Assembly (NCBI GenBank): GCA_001797845.1
Contig: MGQN01000036.1
Span: forward strand, 324 to 20,998
Direction: 5' to 3'
Source of the DNA: Deltaproteobacteria bacterium RBG_16_44_11
GTDB lineage: Bacteria; Desulfobacterota; Syntrophia; Syntrophales; Smithellaceae
DNA length: 20,675 nt
Below the pieces are notes generated by a model. That model had not been told where the DNA came from. It saw only the letters and a program-made list of their open reading frames with translations, and ran no database searches. Positions 8,047 to 14,866 of this stretch are shown piece after piece. Within the stretch, counting starts at the first letter, position 1, and each line of letters begins with the position of its first letter. Both the position numbers and the translations under genes were made by a program.

Positions 8047-8125
8047 TATATTGGAAAAACAAAGATAATTAACGGTGATTACCGTTCTTTTCCTTCAGTA
8101 AGTGAGGTTACTGATAAGGTTTTTT

Positions 8126-8195
8126 CTTCACGAGATACGAGATGCGAGATATGAAATCCGGCGTATGCCGGACGCGTTCCTTCAATAGAACCGTC
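8126..8195 (+). repeat. Dispersed repeat with CACGAGATAC word and TCCGGC/GCCGGA hairpin, copy 1
   Basis: The 3' part, from GATATGAAATCCGG through GCCGGACGCG to CAATAGAACC, recurs at 15651-15695 with a single-base difference after GACGCG. It contains the hairpin TCCGGC-GTAT-GCCGGA. It lies between the Fic promoter region and the nitroreductase 3' end. Confidence 0.7.
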
Positions 8196-8247
8196 CGCAA
8201 TTATCTAAGCGGGATATTTATTTAATTACGCCGCAATAAATTGTTGT

Positions 8248-8913
8248 TTATTCCATCCAATGGACGAATTCAGTCAGTTTCGCTCTGTCCCGCTCGAAAT
8301 TGTTGAGAGGAAATGACGGATCGGGATAGCCTAGAGCGATGCCCACGACGATTTTTTTATCATCAGGAATTGCCGCTATCTTTCTAATTTCAGCGGAGTA
8401 ACGCGCGGCCGCGGCCAAGAGACACGTGCCGAGACCTTTGTCGTGCGCCGCCAGGCAGATTGTTTGGGCGATGAGACCGATATCCAGCATCTGGTATTCA
8501 ACAAGATTATCCCGCGAAATACAGGCCAGAATCAGACAAGGGGTATCAAACATGGAAACCATATTCTGATAATACTTATCGCGTGCTTCTTTATCTTCTC
8601 TTTTTATGCCTTGCGCGCTTAAAACGATTTTGCCCAGCTCTCCATATCTTGCTTTCATGGCATCAGGCCATTTCTCCAGCATGGGCACATCGGACGCGAT
8701 CGCCGCTCCGGCCAGCGTTTGCTTAAGATTCATTTCTTTGAATTTCGCCAATGTCTTACCCGTCAGTACATACAAGTCCCAGGGCTGGGTATTTCCCCAC
8801 GATGGCGACCAGCGTGCTACTTCCAGAATCTCTGTAATTATATTTTTCGGTACATCCTGCGATTTGAATTTACGAATACTCCGTCTTCCCTTGATTGCGA
8901 CAGCTAATTCCAT
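8248..8913 (-). CDS. Nitroreductase-family FMN protein
   Basis: A 221-residue protein when started at the ATG at 8913, chosen because AAGGAGG lies five bases upstream. An in-frame longer start at 8979 exists but lacks such a site and adds 22 non-family residues. FMN-binding RRSIRKF (10-16), the conserved SPSWGNTQPW (36-45), and the C-terminal AAHDKGLGTCLL and VVGIALGYPDP are typical of the nitroreductase superfamily, which reduces nitro groups, quinones or related substrates using NAD(P)H as homodimers. The insertion between the two conserved halves is unremarkable. The Fe-S protein gene lies 143 bases upstream on the same strand, separated by a REP-like hairpin, so co-transcription is possible. 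The substrate is unknown. Confidence 0.9.
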   Translation of the reverse strand: MELAVAIKGRRSIRKFKSQDVPKNIITEILEVARWSPSWGNTQPWDLYVLTGKTLAKFKEMNLKQTLAGAAIASDVPMLEKWPDAMKARYGELGKIVLSAQGIKREDKEARDKYYQNMVSMFDTPCLILACISRDNLVEYQMLDIGLIAQTICLAAHDKGLGTCLLAAAARYSAEIRKIAAIPDDKKIVVGIALGYPDPSFPLNNFERDRAKLTEFVHWME

Positions 8914-8988
8914 GGTAACCTCCTTCGCGGAATCAATCCGCTTATTATTGACATTAAAATTAAACAGAGCCGCTCCCAATTACCTCGT

Positions 8989-9019
8989 GTCATTCCCTGG
9001 CTTGACCAGGGAATCCAGG
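8989..9019 (+). repeat. REP-like hairpin GTCATTCCCTGG...CCAGGGAATCCAG, copy 1
   Basis: A perfect 9-bp stem ATTCCCTGG/CCAGGGAAT around CTTGA, flanked by GTC and CCAG. The same element in the same orientation is at 10358-10388, so the two copies bracket the Fe-S protein gene. Confidence 0.8.
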
Positions 9020-9056
9020 AACATTAATATCAAAGTGAACTGCCCTGTTTATTTCT

Positions 9057-10343
9057 CTAACGCTTTGCATATTTTATCAATGCTAAAAGATACCTTGATT
9101 TAAACTGGTTGCTTGCCAGTATTTGTTTTGCGGGAGGCAGTTTTAGAATAACACCAAGCACTGCCGCCATCGCCCGATGGCTTAACAGTAGCTGGTTATC
9201 AAAAAGGAGATTCTGAAACTTTCCGCGCTCGATGGCCATTAGCACAACTCTATGCACTGAATTTACCGGCGTGATAACCCGCTCGCTACGGGATTTTAAT
9301 TTGAGGGCGGAAACTATGCAGCCTTTCAGGCATACGCCGCAGCCAAGACATTGATCATCATCCAGCTTTGCTTTCTTCTTCTCTGGTTTATGCGGATCAC
9401 TGGCGGTGACAAGCGTCATGGCCTCTACCGGGCAAAGTGATACACATTTTCCGCATCCGTTACATTTTTCTTCAATTATTTCCGGGATAAAATTCGTCGT
9501 ATGCACGGGGTTTAAGAAACCAAACTTTCTGGCCGCAATTAATGCTTCGCAACAACAACCGCAGCAATTGCAGATAAAACCTACACGTTCCTGAACATTT
9601 TCGCCAAACTGGACAAGGTTATGATCCTGAGCTTTATTTAGCAAATCCAGCCCCTCCGCGGCATCGACTTTTCTGGCAATTTTATGACGGACTAATGATT
9701 CAGCGGGAGCATTGAAAGTCATGCAAATATCCATTGGCGCGCCGCAATTAAGGCCTACATGTTCCATCTTGTGCCGGCAATAGCAAACACCAACACCAAT
9801 TTGTGAAGCTGTTTTTATAACTTCCGATGCCCGCTCAAAGTCAAGAACATGGAGAGCATTTTCGTTGGTCAGGACACCCTCGTTTACAAAAACTCTTCCC
9901 AGCTGAGTTTCGCCGTTAAGGAACAGATCTTTTATGAAATCCTCTTCCACATTCAGGTACTGGTAAAATAATTCTGATAAGACTTTTTGATCGATATCTT
10001 TCCTGTAGCGCATCATGGAGAATTCAAAAAATCCCGCCATGGGAGGAGGCAGAACATAGGTGGCGTTTCCCTCTTCCTCGTAATCAAGCAGAATTCCGCG
10101 ATCAGCAAGATCGTTCAAAATAACACTGGCATCACTAAGGCTAAGCTTCCAGATTGCGGCTGCTTTTTTATCAGTGAATGGTTTGATGGGAAGCCGAGAG
10201 ACAAGCTTAGCTTCCCTTTCGGAAAAAAGAACTTTGAGGATTTTAAAAAGCAGTTCTGTGGGTGGAGCGCCCTGGGGAAATCTGTTTAATCTCTGAGCCA
10301 GACTATTGTAACTATTGGCCTTGATAGTATTGTGATGTGCCAT
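9057..10343 (-). CDS. Cysteine-rich double [4Fe-4S] ferredoxin-domain protein with N-terminal helical/wHTH-like region
   Basis: A 428-residue protein. Two ferredoxin-type motifs are clear: C294-xx-C297-xx-C300-xxx-C304-P and C332-xx-C335-xx-C338-xxx-C342, each expected to bind a [4Fe-4S] cluster. Upstream lies a second cysteine set: C187, C189, C200 and C207 (GVCYCRHK... and CGAPMDIC), and a dense CNCCGCCC cluster (C258-C265). These could hold further metal or redox centres. Residues about 27-95 resemble a winged helix (a run of helices followed by GILLDYEEEGNATYVLPP). No signal peptide or membrane segment is seen, so it is likely cytoplasmic electron transfer. The family recurs in anaerobic Desulfobacterota-like genomes without a defined function. 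AAGGTGAG upstream of the ATG abuts a REP hairpin. Confidence 0.82.
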   Translation of the reverse strand: MAHHNTIKANSYNSLAQRLNRFPQGAPPTELLFKILKVLFSEREAKLVSRLPIKPFTDKKAAAIWKLSLSDASVILNDLADRGILLDYEEEGNATYVLPPPMAGFFEFSMMRYRKDIDQKVLSELFYQYLNVEEDFIKDLFLNGETQLGRVFVNEGVLTNENALHVLDFERASEVIKTASQIGVGVCYCRHKMEHVGLNCGAPMDICMTFNAPAESLVRHKIARKVDAAEGLDLLNKAQDHNLVQFGENVQERVGFICNCCGCCCEALIAARKFGFLNPVHTTNFIPEIIEEKCNGCGKCVSLCPVEAMTLVTASDPHKPEKKKAKLDDDQCLGCGVCLKGCIVSALKLKSRSERVITPVNSVHRVVLMAIERGKFQNLLFDNQLLLSHRAMAAVLGVILKLPPAKQILASNQFKSRYLLALIKYAKR

Positions 10344-10357
10344 TTAATACTCACCTT

Positions 10358-10388
10358 GTCATTCCCTGGCTTGACCGGGGAATCCAGT
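10358..10388 (+). repeat. REP-like hairpin GTCATTCCCTGG...CCGGGGAATCCAG, copy 2
   Basis: Same as 8989-9019 apart from A to G in the right arm (a G-T wobble keeps the stem). It ends 14 bases from the start of the Fe-S gene, next to its ribosome site. Confidence 0.8.
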
Positions 10389-10397
10389 CCCTCCTCT

Positions 10398-10463
10398 GTC
10401 ATTCCCGTCGCAGATGACCTCGCGTGACCTTTAGGTTATCAGGTTACGGAGGCGGGAATCCAG
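10398..10463 (+). repeat. REP-like element with expanded loop
   Basis: Starts GTCATTCCCG and ends CGGGAATCCAG, as in the other elements, but about 45 bases separate the arms. The inside includes GACCTTTAGGTTATC, related to the GCCCTTTAGGGTA block found in other elements at 15478-15497 and 16038-16056. Confidence 0.6.
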
Positions 10464-10501
10464 ATTTGTTCCTTAGTTATAATGTATTCACGAAATAAAG
10501 A

Positions 10502-11656
10502 CTAGGCAACCTTTATCTTGTTTAAATCTTCCAATGGAATAGCCGTCACGTTGCGATCTAAGGGATAAGATTCCTTGCCGGGGTAAATAATCCATAGATG
10601 CTTGAGAGATAGTTCTTTTAAAGCTGAGCGCATTGATTGCGTAAGATTTGGGGCTTGCGCATATTTTACCTCGATTCCATAAAGCTCCCCTTTTTTTTGG
10701 AATACCAGGTCAATCTCAGCGGCGGCATGCACTCCCCAAAAAAAGGCCTCGTCTTCTTTTAAATGGGCCGTTTTAATTGCCTCTTCTAAAGCAAAGCCTT
10801 CCCATGAAGCGCCAAGTTTAGGATGCAAAAGAACATCTTTCTTACCCTCCAATGCGAATAAGGCATGCAATATACCGGAATCGCGAAAATAAACCTTTGG
10901 TCTTTTGATGATTCTTTTTTTTGTATTATAATACCACGGTCGCAACTGACGGACCATAAACGTTCCTGAAAGCAAATCCAGATATCTTTGCGCGGTGTGG
11001 TCAGATATACCCAAGCTCTTACCTATTTCCGAGGCGTTGAATATTTGGCCGTGATAATGCGCAAGCATTTTCCAAAAACGGCCTAATGATTTGGCAGGTA
11101 TATTAATTCCCAACTGCGGTATATCCCGTTCTAAAAAAGTAGCAATAAAATCTTGACGCCATTGATAGGAAGCCGCTTCGTTTGAAGCCAAAAAAGATCT
11201 GGGGAAAGTTCCCCTAATCCATAATTTTTCTGCTTTTGAAGCGCCCAATAGCTGGAGAGAAAAACCGCCTATTTCCACATAGCTAATACGGCCTGCCAAA
11301 GATTCTGAGGATTGCCTGATTAAATCTCTTGATGCGCTCCCTAGGATTAGATATTTTGTTTTTTTATAGCGGTCGGAAAGGACACGAAGCACAGGAAACA
11401 AATCAGGAGATCTTTGGATTTCGTCAATAATAATCAGCCCCTCGATATTTTCCAATGCCAACAAAGGTTCCTGAAGCCGCTGGATATCCCGGGGGTTTTC
11501 AAGGTCGAAAATGGTAACTTCTAGCGGCCATTGAGAAGAAAACTGGCGCGAAAGAGTAGTTTTACCGCATTGTCTCGGCCCTAAAATAGCGACAATAGGA
11601 TTATTTTTGAGGAGCTTATTTAATAACTCAATCTCGGTGGTTCTTTGTATTTGCAT
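10502..11656 (-). CDS. AAA_14/DUF4143 ATPase, copy 1
   Basis: A 384-residue member of the P-loop family with N-terminal AAA_14 and C-terminal DUF4143 domains. Walker A is GPRQCGKT (26-33), Walker B LIIIDEIQ (74-81), followed by GSASR (106-110) and SLAGR (119-123). A small helical middle (about 205-230, GKSLGISDHTAQRYLDLL) looks like a helix-turn-helix. The C-terminus shows FRDSGILHALFAL and a PD-(D/E)xK-like core: E286, D316 in AEIDLVF, and E329-V-K331 in GIEVKYA. Such genes are common, patchy and of unknown role; nuclease activity is only suggested by the core. No ribosome site precedes the ATG. A second, clearly divergent copy lies at 13673-14800. Confidence 0.88.
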   Translation of the reverse strand: MQIQRTTEIELLNKLLKNNPIVAILGPRQCGKTTLSRQFSSQWPLEVTIFDLENPRDIQRLQEPLLALENIEGLIIIDEIQRSPDLFPVLRVLSDRYKKTKYLILGSASRDLIRQSSESLAGRISYVEIGGFSLQLLGASKAEKLWIRGTFPRSFLASNEAASYQWRQDFIATFLERDIPQLGINIPAKSLGRFWKMLAHYHGQIFNASEIGKSLGISDHTAQRYLDLLSGTFMVRQLRPWYYNTKKRIIKRPKVYFRDSGILHALFALEGKKDVLLHPKLGASWEGFALEEAIKTAHLKEDEAFFWGVHAAAEIDLVFQKKGELYGIEVKYAQAPNLTQSMRSALKELSLKHLWIIYPGKESYPLDRNVTAIPLEDLNKIKVA

Positions 11657-11662
11657 GGCATG

Positions 11663-11690
11663 ACTTTATCATGAAATATCGACATGTCAA
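11663..11690 (-). promoter_or_regulatory. Promoter of AAA_14 copy 1, predicting a leaderless mRNA
   Basis: On the minus strand TTGACA (11690-11685), 16 bases, then TAAAGT (11668-11663). Only six bases lie before the ATG at 11656. No Shine-Dalgarno site is present. The -10 match is modest. Confidence 0.5.
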
Positions 11691-11701
11691 GTCGAAATAT
11701 C
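11673..11701. promoter_or_regulatory. Dyad over the -35 box of AAA_14 copy 1
   Basis: GAAATATCGAC-7-GTCGAAATATC. The inner CGAC/GTCG is an exact inverted repeat and the outer GAAATATC blocks are direct repeats, so the whole is an imperfect dyad. The -35 box lies in its centre. Operator function is inference. Confidence 0.5.
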
Positions 11702-11730
11702 ATTATTCCCTCCCTTGAGCGCATGCCGCG

Positions 11731-11773
11731 GGAATCCAGTTATTTTACCGTTTATCCTTCAGCCTTCAGTCTT
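11731..11773 (+). repeat. 43-bp dispersed repeat, copy 2 (pairs with 5498-5540)
   Basis: One mismatch to the first copy over 43 bases. It is followed shortly by CTTCACGAGATACGA (11799-11813) and by the TTGTCAAGAG element. Confidence 0.85.
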
Positions 11774-11832
11774 GATACCATGTTTTACCCCATACTCTTC
11801 ACGAGATACGAATCCCGCTTCACGATTTTCAG

Positions 11833-11870
11833 ATTGTCAATTGTCAAGAGTAAAGATTTGACCCCGATCC
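11833..11870 (+). repeat. TTGTCAAGAGTAAAGATTTGA-type dispersed element, copy 1
   Basis: Related copies are at 13086-13118 and 16104-16140, with a weaker one at 18642-18680. This copy ends TTGACCCCGATCC. On the minus strand each of the first three carries CTTGACAATTG, a portable -35-like hexamer. Confidence 0.75.
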
Positions 11871-11876
11871 CCTCCC

Positions 11877-12119
11877 TCACCTTGGCTGAACTACCACAGG
11901 TGGCGGAGGCTTAACTGGGTGTACCACACGAGGCGGTGGAGGCTTAACCGGCTGCACCACCACAGGCGGAGGTGGATTAACTGGGTGTACCACACGAGGC
12001 GGAGGCGGATTAACCGGGTGCACTACTACAGGCCTCGGACGGGGCGCAATGATGCAGCCGCTGATGATAAATATGAATAAAAACAAACTAATAGACACGA
12101 AACGCGTTATTTTAATCAT
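11877..12119 (-). CDS. Short lipoprotein with proline-rich 11-residue repeats
   Basis: An 80-residue protein. Residues 1-21 form a lipoprotein signal (hydrophobic FVSISLFLFIFIISG, then C22 after ISG, an acceptable lipobox). The mature part is built from four tandem 11-residue units of the form VV(H/Q)PV(N/K)PPPP(R/V), plus a partial fifth, encoded by 33-bp repeats. Units alternate R and V at the end, giving a 66-bp higher-order unit. This is a stiff polyproline-type tether or cell-envelope spacer of unknown function. AAAGGAG precedes the ATG, and a strong promoter lies further upstream. The stop codon falls only seven bases from a dispersed repeat, so the original 3' end may have been replaced. 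The repeat region makes length changes by slippage likely. Confidence 0.7.
   Translation of the reverse strand: MIKITRFVSISLFLFIFIISGCIIAPRPRPVVVHPVNPPPPRVVHPVNPPPPVVVQPVKPPPPRVVHPVKPPPPVVVQPR
11880..12042 (-). repeat. 33-bp tandem coding repeat in the lipoprotein gene
   Basis: Four 33-bp units plus a partial unit encode the proline-rich repeats. Alternating units resemble each other most, as expected of duplication in 66-bp steps. It is coding, not a CRISPR array, because there are no unrelated spacers. Confidence 0.7.
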
Positions 12120-12167
12120 AGCCTACTCCTTTCTATCTTGTATTGGTAAAATTTTGCCCTGCCTGTG

Positions 12168-12196
12168 AATATAGGCAAGCCGCTATTTTATGTCAA
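12168..12196 (-). promoter_or_regulatory. Promoter of the proline-repeat lipoprotein gene
   Basis: On the minus strand TTGACA (12196-12191), a 17-base spacer and TATATT (12173-12168). The expected start is near 12161, giving a leader of about 42 bases with AAAGGAG, a conventional layout. Confidence 0.65.
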
Positions 12197-12254
12197 TCAA
12201 TAATTACCAGGCGCAATTAATATTGTTAAGACTATATAAGCACGCATTCCTTGT

Positions 12255-13031
12255 CTATCTATCCGCTTTTAGTTGCACGGTATAGAGAACATCATAACCT
12301 TTTGCGTGTTCCCGGATAATCGCCAGCGTTTTAAAATCTTTTTCCTTCGGGCTATCGTAGGGGCCGAAAGTATATTTCCTGACACCCGTTTCCACTCCCG
12401 GCCCATGAGTTATTGTTTTTTCCCAGAGTATTTTATTTTTTCCAGCAGCTTTAATGGGAGTCCAGTCATAGATAGAAGATATTTTTTGTTGAAGCTGCCA
12501 AGCACAGGGATTCTTTAACTTGATATGCATGCTGAACTTATCCGGCGGAACAATAAATTTAGTACCTTCAGGCGCCGGTCGGAGAGTCGTCTTCCCTAAT
12601 TTTATCGGCTCGGGAATATACATATCATTTTCCTTAAAAGGCGCGTTGGGATCACCCGAGGGATCCTGCACGCGAATTTGCATAACATCCCTTTCTGAAG
12701 CCAGTTTGCCGTCATAAACCGTGAGGGCGACCAGATATGTACCAAGAATATCCGAGCGGAAACGGCAGTTTTTCATTGTGCGCTGACCGGCAAATATTCT
12801 GGGCGTTGCGTTTTGCGGCGCGGCAATAACCTTCCATTCGTAGTAAATTTTATCACCATCCGGGTCATGGCTGTTGCTTGCGTCCAGAAAAACGGTTGCA
12901 TACCGCTGGATGACCTGATCCATCCCGGCATTGGCTATTGGCGCGCGATTAACTGTTACGGATTTAGAGCCGGCTCCCATAAGAAGAAGAGCCATAGTAA
13001 TTGTTACGACTACAAAAATAATCCTTTTCAT
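12255..13031 (-). CDS. Exported PKD-like domain protein
   Basis: A 258-residue protein with a signal peptide (KR, then hydrophobic IIFVVVTITMALLLMGAG, cleavage about residue 21). Residues about 29-123 form a PKD/REJ-type beta-sandwich: RAPIANAGMDQVI, FLDASNSHDPDGDKIYYEW, then TYLVALTVYDGKLASERDVM. PKD domains mediate protein or sugar contact outside the cell. The remaining about 130 residues contain no family that I recognise. They run through IPEPIKLGKTTLRPAPEG and then a strand-rich end with TFGPYDSPKEK, and look like a second beta domain. AAGGAGGA precedes the ATG. The proline-repeat lipoprotein is next on the same strand, 135 bases downstream, but it has its own promoter. Confidence 0.78.
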   Translation of the reverse strand: MKRIIFVVVTITMALLLMGAGSKSVTVNRAPIANAGMDQVIQRYATVFLDASNSHDPDGDKIYYEWKVIAAPQNATPRIFAGQRTMKNCRFRSDILGTYLVALTVYDGKLASERDVMQIRVQDPSGDPNAPFKENDMYIPEPIKLGKTTLRPAPEGTKFIVPPDKFSMHIKLKNPCAWQLQQKISSIYDWTPIKAAGKNKILWEKTITHGPGVETGVRKYTFGPYDSPKEKDFKTLAIIREHAKGYDVLYTVQLKADR

Positions 13032-13085
13032 TTTCTCATCCTCCTTTATCTATTAAATAATCATTCCTTTTACTCTATTCATATC

Positions 13086-13118
13086 GCCAATTGTCAAGAG
13101 TAAAGATTTGAGCCTCCC
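13086..13118 (+). repeat. TTGTCAAGAGTAAAGATTTGA-type dispersed element, copy 2
   Basis: Shares GCCAATTGTCAAGAG and TAAAGATTTGAGCCTCCC with 16104-16140. It lies 54 bases upstream of the PKD gene, and on the minus strand supplies a TTGACA that might serve as part of its promoter, although no clear -10 follows. Confidence 0.75.
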
Positions 13119-13157
13119 AATTCCCGGAGCATAATTAAAGTGTTCAAGTTTATATTT

Positions 13158-13175
13158 CCCCTTTTATTAAAGGGG
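13158..13175. terminator. Hairpin CCCCTTT-TATT-AAAGGGG, possible terminator after the ArsR gene
   Basis: A perfect 7-bp stem about 48 bases past the regulator stop. The minus strand lacks a real T-tract after it, so it may be only a weak terminator or a repeat relic. Confidence 0.35.
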
Positions 13176-13223
13176 GATTTTGATGGTGCCCAATTTTCTC
13201 TTTATCCTTGCACTGCTTGTTAT

Positions 13224-13565
13224 TCATGCTTTAAGTTTACTTGAAGCTTTAACCAGCCGGGAAGCCATCTTTTCTTTTTCCATAAGCTGTTCCACCAAAA
13301 CCTCTCTCATCAGGTTGCAGGCCTGAATGATTTTAGGATTGGCGATCCGATAATATAATTGGACGCCTTCACGCCTTGCCAAAATGACGCCCTTCGATTT
13401 CAAAACATTCATATGCTGAGATATATTCACTTTAGCCAATCCGGTTTTTTTCATTAATTCGCTGTTGGACATTTCTCTGTCCTTCAGCAGATTGATAATT
13501 TCCAAGCGCTTATCATTGGCGAATATTTTACAGATATCAGCTTGCAGTTTAAGAATGCTTTCCAT
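13224..13565 (-). CDS. ArsR-type winged-helix transcription regulator
   Basis: A 113-residue single-domain DNA-binding protein. The fold is read from IFANDKRLEIINLLKDREMSNSELMKKTGLAKVNISQHMNVL in parts: the entry helix ANDKRLEII, the helix pair MSNSELMKKTGLAKVN-ISQHMNVL, and the wing LARREGVQLYYRI. The classic metal site ELCVCDL of ArsR/SmtB is missing. Only two cysteines exist, C12 and C83, in the first and last helices, which might form a disulfide or polysulfide sensor; this is speculative. AGGAGG four bases before the ATG marks the start. No obvious target operon is adjacent, since the next downstream gene encodes a PKD protein and the upstream neighbour is an ATPase with its own promoter. 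Confidence 0.88.
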   Translation of the reverse strand: MESILKLQADICKIFANDKRLEIINLLKDREMSNSELMKKTGLAKVNISQHMNVLKSKGVILARREGVQLYYRIANPKIIQACNLMREVLVEQLMEKEKMASRLVKASSKLKA

Positions 13566-13672
13566 TTATCCTCCTAGTTTCAAAATTGTACCTAACTCCC
13601 ATTATTGCACTTTCCACCACAGCACAAGCAGAACCTAAACTACAACTGTTGGTATCACCGCATGCAAATTGT

Positions 13673-14800
13673 TCAGGCGGCAAGTTCTGCCAGCCATTTG
13701 CCGGCGCTGACTATGGCGATGTTATCTTTTTGCTGCTCGCGCCGGAGATTCTGAACCAGTTGCACTGCAGCGGCTTCGGGCAGTTTCTTTGCAAGCAGGA
13801 TAAGTGACGCGGAAGGTGAATCATCAGAGGCTTTCACTTCAATGAGATGCGACGCTTTTCCTTTTTTGCTCAGAGAGAAGTCAACTTCTTTACCGTCTTT
13901 GATTTTGATATAGTTGAGTTCAATATCCTCTCCGGAAATATCTTGCAGATACTGAACATGTTTTAGCAGACATACCGCGCAGGTATTTTCCAACTGTATT
14001 CCTTCACCACCCAGAACAAAACCGCTGTCATAAAAATACAACTTGGGTTCTTTCAGAATGGCTCTGGCCACATTGGTATGGAAGGGACGTACGGTAAACA
14101 CTATACACAAACTTTCCAGTATATCGATATACCGGCGCACCGTATTGGGGGCAATTTGAAGATCCTGCGCTATCGATGTGTAAGAAACAGGAGAGCCTAC
14201 CCTTGAGCGCAACAATTCAAGCAAAAGCCGCATGGAACGCACTTCCTGCAGTCTGCTGAATTCCATAATATCCTCGCGGATCAGGTCGGTATAGTATTGA
14301 TTGCGCCAGCGTGTTGCTTCGGTTTCCGACCCGGACAAAAAAGGCTCGGGAAATCCGCCCAACCGGTTAAGAAGCGCCAGCGCTTCATCAGGCGAAACAG
14401 TGTTTTTCAATTCACGCACAGAAATCGGATTAAGGCGCATGGGGAAATAGCGACCGGCCAGTGACTCGTCGGATTGTCTGTAAGTATCCAGGCGTGCGCT
14501 GCCGGTAATAAGGATAGACTGTTTTTCCGGACGCGTGTCAAAGACACCTTTAACAAACTTTTTCCATTCCGGCTTTTTGTGTATTTCATCAAGAATAAGC
14601 AGATCGCTTTGGTGAGGCCACGACTGTTTATTGATAATCTGCGCATCGGCCATATTATCGAAGTTCAGATACTGAGGGGAGTTGAATTCCGGCATGAGCG
14701 CTTTGGCCAGGCAGGTTTTGCCGACTTGCCGTGGCCCTGTCAGAATGACCATTTTCTTCTTCAAGTCTTTTTTTATCGAATCATAAAGGTAACGTTTCAT
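13673..14800 (-). CDS. AAA_14/DUF4143 ATPase, copy 2
   Basis: A 375-residue protein of the same family as 10502-11656, but divergent. Walker A is GPRQVGKT (22-29), Walker B LLILDEIH (67-74), then TGSARLD (99-105) and SLAGR (113-117). A helical segment with SIAQDLQIAPNTVRRYIDIL (209-228) looks like a helix-turn-helix. The DUF4143 end includes YFYDSGFVLGGEG and a PD-(D/E)xK-like core with D307 (KEVDFSL) and E321-V-K323 (LIEVKAS). The role is unknown. Such proteins often occur as scattered accessory genes. No ribosome site precedes the ATG. The promoter and a perfect palindrome lie immediately upstream. Confidence 0.88.
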   Translation of the reverse strand: MKRYLYDSIKKDLKKKMVILTGPRQVGKTCLAKALMPEFNSPQYLNFDNMADAQIINKQSWPHQSDLLILDEIHKKPEWKKFVKGVFDTRPEKQSILITGSARLDTYRQSDESLAGRYFPMRLNPISVRELKNTVSPDEALALLNRLGGFPEPFLSGSETEATRWRNQYYTDLIREDIMEFSRLQEVRSMRLLLELLRSRVGSPVSYTSIAQDLQIAPNTVRRYIDILESLCIVFTVRPFHTNVARAILKEPKLYFYDSGFVLGGEGIQLENTCAVCLLKHVQYLQDISGEDIELNYIKIKDGKEVDFSLSKKGKASHLIEVKASDDSPSASLILLAKKLPEAAAVQLVQNLRREQQKDNIAIVSAGKWLAELAA

Positions 14801-14807
14801 GGCCGAC

Positions 14808-14836
14808 TATTTAGCAGGATATTGCACAAAAGTCAA
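14808..14836 (-). promoter_or_regulatory. Promoter of AAA_14 copy 2, predicting a leaderless mRNA
   Basis: On the minus strand TTGACT (14836-14831), 17 bases, then TAAATA (14813-14808), with seven bases to the ATG at 14800 and no Shine-Dalgarno site. The -10 box is a weak match, so confidence is moderate. Confidence 0.45.
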
Positions 14837-14866
14837 GACTATTATGCATAGTGTTGCATAATAGTC
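14837..14866. promoter_or_regulatory. Perfect 12-bp palindrome next to the ATPase -35 box (operator candidate)
   Basis: GACTATTATGCA-6-TGCATAATAGTC is an exact inverted repeat that ends one base from the -35 box. A further partial half-site (ATATTGCAC) occurs at 14819-14827, inside the promoter spacer. This is the size and placement of a dimeric repressor or activator site. Confidence 0.65.

Noticed and set aside
8914..8979. 22-residue N-terminal extension of the nitroreductase
   Set aside because: The ATG at 8913 has AAGGAGG five bases upstream and begins the family-typical N-terminus.
11880..12042. CRISPR-like array
   Set aside because: Regular 33-bp units without unrelated spacers encode an in-frame proline-rich repeat.
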